This document shows, piece by piece, positions 1 through 5,205 of a stretch of 8,573 nt of DNA. The DNA comes from JBOFFC01 sp051648405 (GTDB lineage Bacteria > Planctomycetota > Planctomycetia > Pirellulales > Lacipirellulaceae), in assembly GCA_051648405.1 (NCBI GenBank), contig JBOFFC010000172.1, positions 1 through 8,573 of the forward strand, in the 5' to 3' direction. Every line of letters starts with the position of its first letter. Position 1 is the stretch's first letter. The position numbers and the translations under genes are program-made. Under the pieces are notes generated by a model, which did not search any database, had not been told where the DNA came from, and saw only the letters and a list, made by a program, of their open reading frames with translations.

Positions 1-656
1 GGCGCCGGCATCGACAGCCGCCGTCCTTCGCACTCCATCAGGAACTCGAGCGCCTCGACGTGCCGGCGGGCGTCGTCGAGCGTCGCCCCCCAAGCATAGA
101 GGCCGTGCTTGTGGATCAGGAAGGCCTGCATCGGGGGGAGCGTCGCGTCGGCCAGCCGCTCGCGGACCCGCTCGGCCAACGCCGGGATGTCCTGGGTGTT
201 GGGAAAGATCGGCACATCGACCGAGGTGTCGTGCGTCGTGACCCCCGACAGGCCCTTGAGCATCTCGTACCCGGCGAGCGGCAAGGACCCCTGCACGCCG
301 TAGTGGTCCGATAGCACGGTCCCCCACACCGAGTGGGTGTGAAGCACGGCCCCGGCGGCCGCGTCGCGAACCAGCACGACGTGCAGCATCGACTCGGCCG
401 ACGACTTGTGGGGGGACGGCTCGGCGTGCTCGCCGCGGTCGTCGAGCAGCACAAAGTCCCCGTCCCCCAGCCGGTCTTTGTGGAGGCCGCTCGCGGTCAC
501 CAGCAACCGCACCGGGTCGCTCGACAGGCGGACGCTGTAGTTGCTGCTGGTGGCGCGGGACCAGCCGCGACCGTGGAACTCGCGGCCGATGGCGGCGAGG
601 CCACGAGCGGCGGCGAGTCGCGCCTCGCCAGGGTCGTTGCTCGAAGGGTCGTGCAT
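1..656 (-). CDS. mtnB: Methylthioribulose-1-phosphate dehydratase (partial, runs off left edge)
   Basis: This class II aldolase-fold enzyme dehydrates 5-methylthioribulose-1-phosphate in the methionine salvage pathway, in the cytoplasm. Reading from the ATG at 656 down to the edge gives 218 residues with no stop. The metal-site motif HTHS is at residues 106-109, and the third metal histidine is H184 in HKHGLYAWG. E131 in GYEMLKGL matches the catalytic glutamate of the family (EMIKG in human APIP). The C-terminal DDARRHVEALEFL stretch is also typical of MtnB. The usual length is about 205-215 residues, so only the extreme C-terminus should be missing, unless the protein is fused to another domain beyond the edge. 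The start has no good Shine-Dalgarno (AGGG is only 2 bases away), but no other start fits the N-terminus. It lies 31 bases downstream of the lipoprotein gene on the same strand, so the two may be cotranscribed. Related class II aldolases are the main alternative, but the Glu motif and the AWG region favour MtnB. Confidence 0.9.
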   Translation of the reverse strand, partial: MHDPSSNDPGEARLAAARGLAAIGREFHGRGWSRATSSNYSVRLSSDPVRLLVTASGLHKDRLGDGDFVLLDDRGEHAEPSPHKSSAESMLHVVLVRDAAAGAVLHTHSVWGTVLSDHYGVQGSLPLAGYEMLKGLSGVTTHDTSVDVPIFPNTQDIPALAERVRERLADATLPPMQAFLIHKHGLYAWGATLDDARRHVEALEFLMECEGRRLSMPA

Positions 657-687
657 GGCCCTATCGTCGCCGGCGCTGGCGGGGGGG

Positions 688-1221
688 TCAACGCGGGGCG
701 CACACCCCTTCACGCTTCGGTTGCGACTCGGCGCTCGTCATTCGAACGGCGCCCTGCCCTTGTGCCGCGTAGTCGAGCCTGGGGGTCTCGGCCGCGCTCG
801 CGAGGGTCTGGTGGAATTCCTTCTGCTGGGGCCGCCACAGAGCGCCGGTCGCTCCATCGACCCCCAGGCCGATCGGCCCGCCGAGGGCGATGTTGCCGAT
901 CGCCCACGGGTTGAACTTCCCGTAAACCGGCACGACGGTCGGCACGTATCCCGGCTTCTCGATCGTCGCCTGGTAGTCGGCCGGTCGAAGCCAGCGCCGC
1001 CCACGCTTGAGGCTCACCCTGCCCGGCGTCATCGTTTGGGCGACGACCTTCCCCTCGTGGTCGCGGACCGTCACCGCCGCCTGCGACGGCGTGGTGTGGA
1101 AGGCCACGTCGGCCCGCCGGCCGCTGACGACCGACGCGCAGCCCGTGAACGACGTCGCCAGCAACGCCAGCGCCACGGTTGTTGCGTGACGACAGCACGG
1201 TAGCGATCGGGTGTCCGACAT
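688..1221 (-). CDS. PEGA-like lipoprotein
   Basis: A 177-residue predicted secreted lipoprotein of unknown precise role. The N-terminus has basic residues (R5, R11), a hydrophobic stretch at about 14-25 and a lipobox-like FTGC with the lipidated cysteine at C28. It is followed by ASVVSG, a start shared by many small lipoproteins of this class. Residues 37-95 look like a PEGA-type beta-sandwich: a TPSQAAVTV strand, a TPGRVSLKRG turn, then YQATIEKPGYVPTVV. Next is a motif often seen in this group, NPWAIGNIALGG at 104-115 with GVDGATGALW at 120-129, which may form a short hydrophobic hairpin. The tail from 150 on is polar and looks disordered. Phe at -3 of the lipobox is not ideal, so lipidation is probable but not certain. 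Upstream of the ATG a GGAA sits 3 bases away, a weak ribosome site. It is followed closely by mtnB on the same strand; no functional link to methionine salvage is known to me. Confidence 0.8.
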   Translation of the reverse strand: MSDTRSLPCCRHATTVALALLATSFTGCASVVSGRRADVAFHTTPSQAAVTVRDHEGKVVAQTMTPGRVSLKRGRRWLRPADYQATIEKPGYVPTVVPVYGKFNPWAIGNIALGGPIGLGVDGATGALWRPQQKEFHQTLASAAETPRLDYAAQGQGAVRMTSAESQPKREGVCAPR

Positions 1222-1450
1222 CGTTCCGGCCTCGAGTGAGGGACGAGTTTGACGGTTGTGACGGTACCAGGACCCTCTCGTTCGTCGCCATATCGGCGCC
1301 CCGCAGAGCGGAGGGCGAGAAATTCCTCGACTACACTGTCGCCGTCCGGGGTGGCCGTTCGTCTTCCTGTTCGACGGCGAGTGGTCCGGCCCCCAACCGG
1401 GGGGCGCGTTCGCCGCGTCAGTCCCCCCACCCGAGTGTGCGAGGCCTTAA
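1222..1450. promoter_or_regulatory. Divergent intergenic region between lipoprotein and DGPF/sigma genes
   Basis: This 229-base gap must hold the promoters for both directions, but I see no convincing -35/-10 pair. Three small elements stand out. The 7-base direct repeat TGACGGT occurs at 1250-1256 and 1259-1265, one near-helical turn apart. A GC hairpin (GCCCCC at 1389-1394 with GGGGGC at 1400-1405, loop of five) lies 45 bases before the DGPF start. A GAGG ribosome site is at 1441-1444. I found no exact TGTCGA, the -35 element I recall for ECF42 self-regulation in Streptomyces. Confidence 0.4.
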
Positions 1451-1810
1451 ATGCAGTACTGCCTGCTGATCTACGAGACCGCCACCGAGACCGCCCGACG
1501 CAACGGGCCCGACGCCCCGGCCTACTGGGAGGCGTGGATGTCGTTCACCCAGGCGATTACCGCCTCGGGGGTGATGCGCGGCGGGGCCGGCCTGATGCCT
1601 GCCGACACGGCGACGACGCTCACCCTCGGCGCCGCTGGCAACGAGGTCCACGACGGGCCGTACGCCGACACGAAGGAGCAGCTCGGCGGGTTCTACCTGA
1701 TCGACGTGGCGAGCCTCGACGAAGCGCTCGCCTGGGGGGCGAAGATCCCCTGCCCCGGCGGCAAGATCGAGGTTCGCCCCGTGATGGTGAACCCCGACCA
1801 CCCCGCTTGA
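1451..1810 (+). CDS. DGPF/YCII-domain protein linked to ECF42 sigma factor
   Basis: A 119-residue small soluble protein of the YCII-related DGPF family. The N-terminal MQYCLLIYE strand and the core HDGPYADTKEQLGGFYLID region (residues 67-85) are the family signature, here with DGPY at 68-71 in place of DGPF. The C-terminal EVRPVM strand is also typical. The fold is a small ferredoxin-like alpha/beta dimer; no enzyme activity is established for this group. Members are commonly encoded next to ECF42 sigma factors, exactly as here, and are thought to be part of the same regulatory response. The ATG has a GAGG six bases upstream (1441-1444). The stop TGA (1808-1810) is followed 41 bases later by the chosen start of the sigma gene; an alternative TTG start at 1807 would overlap this stop. 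It is almost certainly the first gene of a two-gene operon. Confidence 0.9.
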   Translation: MQYCLLIYETATETARRNGPDAPAYWEAWMSFTQAITASGVMRGGAGLMPADTATTLTLGAAGNEVHDGPYADTKEQLGGFYLIDVASLDEALAWGAKIPCPGGKIEVRPVMVNPDHPA

Positions 1811-1838
1811 ACTCCCGGCCCGAGCCCGCCGTGCCACC

Positions 1839-1844
1839 GAAGGG
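1839..1844 (+). promoter_or_regulatory. Ribosome binding site deciding the sigma factor start
   Basis: GAAGGG lies seven bases before the GTG at 1852. The other possible starts, TTG at 1807 and GTG at 1831, have no purine-rich site before them. This favours GTG 1852. Confidence 0.55.
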
Positions 1845-1851
1845 CGTCGAA

Positions 1852-3084
1852 GTGGTCGCGGTCGAGCTCGTAGCGCGCGAGTCGTACGGCAAGCTCGTGG
1901 CGCTCGTCGCGCGGCGGACGTGTGACATCGAGTTGGCCGAAGACTCGGTCTCCGACGCGCTCGCGTCCGCGCTGGTCGAGTGGCCACGCCTCGGGGTTCC
2001 TGACAGCCCCGAGGCTTGGCTGCTGACCGTCGCGCGGCGGAAGTTGGTCGATGTCCAGCGCCGCGCGCGGCGGCAGCAGGAGGGGGCAGCGGTGCTCGAC
2101 GCGCTCGAGTCGGCCGCGACACGGATCGAGTTGGGAGGGCCAATCGCCGACGAGCGCCTCGGCCTGCTGTTCGCCTGCTGCCACCCGGCGCTCGACCCCG
2201 CGATCCGCACGCCGCTCGCGATGCAGGCGGTCCTCGGCATCGACGCGGCGCGGATCGCTTCCTGCTTCCTCGTGAGCCCCGCGGCGATGAAGCAGCGGCT
2301 GACGCGCGCGAAGCGCAAGGTCCGCGACGCGGGGATCCGGTTCGAGGCCCCCGAAGCGGCCGACCTGGCCCCGCGCGTCGCCGACGTGCTGCGCGCGATC
2401 TACGCCGGCTACGTTGCGGCCCGCGACGCCGACAGCGGCGCCGCGGAGGCGAGCCCGCCGCACCCCCTCGAGCACGAGGCGGTCTACCTTTCGCGGACGG
2501 TGGCGAGTTTACTCCCCGACGAACCCGAGGCGCTCGGCCTAGCGTCGCTCCTCTGCCATTGCCACGCGCGCCGCGCGGCGCGCATCGGCGCGGACGGCGT
2601 CTACGTCCCGCTCGACGAGCAAGACGTCTCGCGATGGGACGAGTCGCTCGTGGACGAAGGGGAGCGCCTGCTGCGTTACTCCGCGGCCTGCCATCGACCC
2701 GGGAGGTTCCAGGTCGAAGCGGCGATCCAGTCTGCGCACGCGGCGCGTCTGCTCGGCCGAGACGCGAACCACGACGTTGTCGTCGGCCTCTACGACCTGC
2801 TGCTCACGCTCGCCCCGACCTTTGGCGCGCGCCTCGGGCGCATCGCCGCGGTCGCCGCGGCCCAGGGCCCCGAGGTCGCTTGGCGCGCACTGCGGTCGCT
2901 CACCCCCGAGCTGACCGCGTCGCACCAACCGTACTGGGCGCTTCGGGGTGACTTGGCCAGGCGACTCGGCGACACGGCCGAGGCGCGCCGGGCGCTCACC
3001 CGCGCGATCGGACTGTGCGCCGACCCCGCGGTGCGGGCGTTCCTCAGCGGTCGGCTCGCCGAGGTCGAGCTGGCCCTGCGCTGA
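1852..3084 (+). CDS. ECF42-type RNA polymerase sigma factor with DUF6596/TPR-like C-terminal extension
   Basis: A 410-residue sigma factor directing RNA polymerase to its own promoter set. Region 2 covers about residues 8-75, with the ARESYGKLVAL start, AEDSVSDALASAL, and PEAWLLTVARRKLVD (53-67) for promoter opening and -10 contact. Region 4 covers about 100-160: FACCHPAL (107-114) is a hallmark of the ECF42/DUF6596 group, and a helix-turn-helix follows, ending in RAKRKVRDAGI (152-162). The remaining ~245 residues are a helical extension, with LPDEPEALGL, QDVSRWD and a C-terminal TPR-like stretch containing RRLGDTAEARRALTRAIGL. In characterised relatives this extension is needed for activity in place of an anti-sigma factor, and none is seen here. 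The frame is open upstream to 1249 but that part overlaps the DGPF gene. GTG 1852 was chosen for its GAAGGG site and fit to family length; GTG 1831 or TTG 1807 remain possible. Confidence 0.9.
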   Translation: MVAVELVARESYGKLVALVARRTCDIELAEDSVSDALASALVEWPRLGVPDSPEAWLLTVARRKLVDVQRRARRQQEGAAVLDALESAATRIELGGPIADERLGLLFACCHPALDPAIRTPLAMQAVLGIDAARIASCFLVSPAAMKQRLTRAKRKVRDAGIRFEAPEAADLAPRVADVLRAIYAGYVAARDADSGAAEASPPHPLEHEAVYLSRTVASLLPDEPEALGLASLLCHCHARRAARIGADGVYVPLDEQDVSRWDESLVDEGERLLRYSAACHRPGRFQVEAAIQSAHAARLLGRDANHDVVVGLYDLLLTLAPTFGARLGRIAAVAAAQGPEVAWRALRSLTPELTASHQPYWALRGDLARRLGDTAEARRALTRAIGLCADPAVRAFLSGRLAEVELALR

Positions 3085-3122
3085 GCGCCCGCTGCGAGCC
3101 GTCCTGCGCCGCGGTCCGCGTG

Positions 3123-3148
3123 ACTTGCCAGTGGCCGTTTTGGCAAGT
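3123..3148. repeat. Perfect 8-base inverted repeat, possible operator or hairpin
   Basis: ACTTGCCA (3123-3130) and TGGCAAGT (3141-3148) are exact reverse complements separated by ten bases. The repeat lies 38 bases after the sigma factor stop and about 100 bases before the ExbB-type gene. There is no T-run after it, so an intrinsic terminator is less likely than an operator. Its left arm contains the putative -35 box and its right arm ends at the putative -10 box. Confidence 0.6.
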
Positions 3149-3154
3149 TATGCT
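3125..3154 (+). promoter_or_regulatory. Putative housekeeping promoter for the proton-channel operon
   Basis: TTGCCA (3125-3130) matches five of six bases of the -35 consensus. TATGCT (3149-3154) matches four of six of the -10 consensus. The spacer is 18 bases. It points at the ExbB-type gene and would give a leader of about 90 bases. The overlap with the inverted repeat suggests that it is regulated. It is predicted by eye only. Confidence 0.4.
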
Positions 3155-3238
3155 CGAACCAACAGTTCGGTCGCCCGGTCGGTCTTCGCCGACGCCGTGG
3201 GCCGATCGCATCAGCGCCCTCCTTCAGGGGCCCGTCGC

Positions 3239-3244
3239 AAGGGA
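3239..3244 (+). promoter_or_regulatory. Ribosome binding site deciding the ExbB-type start
   Basis: AAGGGA lies six bases before the GTG at 3251 and selects it over further upstream codons in the same open frame, which would overlap the sigma factor gene. Confidence 0.65.
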
Positions 3245-3250
3245 TCGTGT

Positions 3251-3880
3251 GTGGACGTCAACGGCCTCGCGAAACTGCTCGCCGACGGTTGCTACGGCTT
3301 GCTGGCGATCAATTTCTTGTGGGGGCTGTACAACCTTGTGCTCGGCTTCCGCCGCGTGAAGGAACTGAGCTTCCGCAACTACGACGCCCAGGTGCTGTTC
3401 GTCGATGAGGCGCTCCCGAAGCTCGAAAAAGGAGACTTCGACGGCGTCGAGGAGATGTGCCTCGACGACGCCCGGGCACTGCCGCAGCTCACGTCGATCG
3501 CGATCGCCAACCGCGACCTGGGGAGCGAGCAAGTCCGGCAGATCGTCACCGAGGTCGTCCAGCACGACATCCTCCGCGACCTCGAGCACCGCACCAGTTG
3601 GATCGCGACGGTCATCAAGAGCGGCCCGCTGCTGGGGCTGTTCGGCACCGTGCTGGGGATGATGGCCGCGTTCGGCCGGATCGGCACGGGGGAGAAAGTC
3701 CAGCCGTCGCAGATCGCCGACGAGATCAGCGTGGCGCTGATCTGCACGGCGATGGGGCTCGCGACGGCGATCCCGTTTAACTTTTTGCTGGCCGGCCTGA
3801 ACGCCAGGATCCGCAACCTGCAGGAGTCGCTCGGCGCCGGGCTCGTGCGGCTGCTCGAGCCGCTCACTCGATCGCGTTGA
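3251..3880 (+). CDS. MotA/TolQ/ExbB-type proton channel subunit
   Basis: A 209-residue inner-membrane protein that with ExbD/TolR partners should form a proton-driven energy-transfer motor. There are three predicted membrane segments: about residues 14-33 (GCYGLLAINFLWGLYNLVLG), 118-141, and 158-182. The second carries the family signature SGPLLGLFGTVLGMMAAF (124-141). The third contains SVALICTAMGLATAIPFNFLL, including the conserved TA and P of the TolQ/ExbB third helix. The loop between segments 1 and 2 (34-117) is cytoplasmic and rich in charged helix, as in TolQ. The GTG start has a good AAGGGA site and the length is near the family norm of 210-240. It is the first of three plus-strand genes; the first ExbD starts 82 bases after its stop. 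Sequence alone does not tell ExbB from TolQ or a Planctomycete-specific relative. Confidence 0.9.
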   Translation: MDVNGLAKLLADGCYGLLAINFLWGLYNLVLGFRRVKELSFRNYDAQVLFVDEALPKLEKGDFDGVEEMCLDDARALPQLTSIAIANRDLGSEQVRQIVTEVVQHDILRDLEHRTSWIATVIKSGPLLGLFGTVLGMMAAFGRIGTGEKVQPSQIADEISVALICTAMGLATAIPFNFLLAGLNARIRNLQESLGAGLVRLLEPLTRSR

Positions 3881-3962
3881 CCCGATCTCGTTGACGGGGC
3901 CGGCTGACCGGTGGCGAACTTGGGCCGACGAACCGGGCCCGCAATCCTAGGCGTCGCGGACC

Positions 3963-4445
3963 ATGGGGCCCTTCTCGCTGACCGACGGCGCCTCGTCTCC
4001 GGGGATGCTCGTTCGTCGTAGGCGCGTCGAGGAAGACTCCGAGTTCGACATGACGGCGATGGTCGACCTGGTGTTCATGATGAACATCTACTTCCTGGTC
4101 ACGTTCCTGACCGCCGCGATGGGAGAGGTGGACCTCCCAACGGCGACCGTCGTCAGCCCCCTCGACGCCGAGTCGGCCGTCGTCGTCACGATCAAGGAGG
4201 GTCCCAACGACGACCGGGTGGCCCTCCTCCTGGGTGACGACGAGACCCCGCTGACCGACAAGGCCGAGCAAGACAAGGCCGTCCGCGCCGCGGTCGCCAG
4301 CGGCGCCGAGGCCGGCAAGGAGGGGGTGCTCATTAAGGCCGAGAAGCACGTCTGCCTGCGCGAGCTGTTCCGGATCATGACGGCGGCTTACGTCGAGGGG
4401 ATGCCCCAGCACGTCGCGGTCCTCGAAGTCGAGGCCTCGCGATGA
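3963..4445 (+). CDS. ExbD/TolR-type subunit (first copy)
   Basis: A 160-residue single-pass inner-membrane protein with a periplasmic C-terminal domain, partner of the ExbB-type channel. A basic cytoplasmic stretch (RRRR at 18-21) precedes SEFDMTAMVDLVFMMNIYF, and the membrane helix runs about 33-51. D35 sits at the place of the essential proton-carrying aspartate of ExbD/TolR. Periplasmic residues 55-160 have the alternating strand and helix pattern of the family, ending in a VAVLEV strand. The helix is less regular than usual, with N41 in its middle. ATG 3963 is the first start after an in-frame TAG at 3948-3950; the ribosome site is weak (AGG 11 bases upstream). Its last codons overlap the next ExbD gene as ATGA, so the two are translationally coupled. 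Confidence 0.88.
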   Translation: MGPFSLTDGASSPGMLVRRRRVEEDSEFDMTAMVDLVFMMNIYFLVTFLTAAMGEVDLPTATVVSPLDAESAVVVTIKEGPNDDRVALLLGDDETPLTDKAEQDKAVRAAVASGAEAGKEGVLIKAEKHVCLRELFRIMTAAYVEGMPQHVAVLEVEASR

Positions 4446-5068
4446 ACGTCTCGTTCTCGTGCCCGCGGTGCGGCAAGCACGTCGTCGCAAAGGCTTCGTC
4501 GGCGGGCGAGCGGCGCAAGTGCCCCAACCCCGACTGCGGCGCGACGCTCACGGTCCCCGCACAGTCGGCCAAAAGGCCCAACGGGTCGCGACCCCCCGTT
4601 GCCGAGTCGCGGCGCGGCGCGCTGTTGTTCGGGACCAAGCGGCGGGAGGAAGAGAACCTGATCGACATGACCGCGATGGTCGATATCGTGTTCTTCCTGC
4701 TGATCTTCTTCATGGTCACGTCGATCCAGTCGCTCGAGTCGGTGATCGAACTGCCGGCCCCCCGCTCGTCCTCCTCCTCGGGGGTCGATCCGACGCCGGT
4801 CGATTTCGACAGCGACCCGGCCTACGTGCGCGTCGCGATCGAGTCGGACGACACGGTGTGGGTCGAGGGTGAGCAAGTGTTCGGGGGGCCCGACCTGCGC
4901 GACGCCATCAAGGGGATCGCCAAGGAGCGGGGCGAGCTCCTGGGGATGGTCATCCAAGGGGACCCCGAGGCGAGCCACGGCACGCTGGTGATGGTCCTCG
5001 ACGCCGGCGCCGAGGCGCGGCTCAAGGACCTGCGGTTCTCGGTCGCGGAGGTCGATCAGGCTGAGTAG
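4442..5068 (+). CDS. ExbD/TolR-type subunit with N-terminal zinc ribbon (second copy)
   Basis: A 208-residue protein with two parts. Residues 1-40 form a zinc ribbon: C7-P-R-C10 and C27-P-N-P-D-C32-G, followed by TLTVPA, very like the short zinc ribbons found at the start of many planctomycete membrane and signalling proteins. Residues about 41-70 are a polar linker. The ExbD part starts at about 72: LIDMTAMVDIVFFLLIFFMV, with the membrane helix about 79-97 and D81 at the essential aspartate position. The periplasmic domain (about 98-208) has YVRVAIESDDTVWVEG and a strand-helix ending in KDLRFSVAEVD. Its start overlaps the stop of the first ExbD, and GAGG (4431-4434) sits seven bases upstream. 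The ribbon is on the cytoplasmic side and could bind a nucleic acid or protein partner; no function is shown. It is the third gene of the motor operon. Confidence 0.92.
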   Translation: MNVSFSCPRCGKHVVAKASSAGERRKCPNPDCGATLTVPAQSAKRPNGSRPPVAESRRGALLFGTKRREEENLIDMTAMVDIVFFLLIFFMVTSIQSLESVIELPAPRSSSSSGVDPTPVDFDSDPAYVRVAIESDDTVWVEGEQVFGGPDLRDAIKGIAKERGELLGMVIQGDPEASHGTLVMVLDAGAEARLKDLRFSVAEVDQAE

Positions 5069-5124
5069 GCCGCTGCGGCCGTGGTGCCGCTGCGGGCTCG
5101 GGGCGACGCGTTAGGCCTCGCGTT

Positions 5125-5136
5125 GGGCCGCGGCCC
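5125..5136. repeat. 12-base perfect palindrome
   Basis: GGGCCGCGGCCC is its own reverse complement. It lies in the 137-base gap between the second ExbD gene and the SulP gene, alongside a 10-base direct repeat (GCCGCTGCGG at 5069-5078 and 5086-5095). In DNA this rich in G and C it may be chance. Confidence 0.4.
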
Positions 5137-5152
5137 GCGCGAAAGGCCGAGG

Positions 5153-5175
5153 AGGGGCGGGACGTCCCCGCTCCT
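5153..5175 (+). terminator. Strong hairpin after the motor operon, possible terminator
   Basis: Bases 5153-5161 pair with 5167-5175 to form a nine-base stem with one G-T wobble and a five-base loop. It lies 84 bases after the second ExbD stop and 30 bases before the SulP start. No T-run follows, so it is not a classical intrinsic terminator. It could end the motor transcript, protect an RNA end, or sit in the SulP leader. Confidence 0.35.
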
Positions 5176-5205
5176 GCGTACAAAGGTTGACCGAAAGGCC
5201 AAGCA

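Noticed and set aside
1389..1405. GC hairpin as an intrinsic terminator
   Set aside because: It has only six base pairs and no T-run, and it lies before rather than after a plus-strand gene.
1249..1851. Upstream extension of the sigma factor frame, giving a 611-residue protein
   Set aside because: It overlaps the well-supported DGPF gene in another frame, and its translation is Arg/Pro-rich with no family resemblance. The sigma homology begins only at about 1850.
1693..2475. 260-codon minus-strand open frame
   Set aside because: It is antisense to the DGPF and sigma genes. Its Arg/Gly-rich composition is typical of a shadow frame in GC-rich DNA.
2948..3250. Upstream extension of the ExbB-type frame into the sigma gene
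   Set aside because: It overlaps the sigma factor C-terminus and reads as low-complexity Arg-rich sequence. GTG 3251 has a good ribosome site.
3864..4490. 208-codon minus-strand open frame
   Set aside because: It is antisense to the first ExbD gene and its translation is Asp/Arg/Gly/His-rich without domain features.
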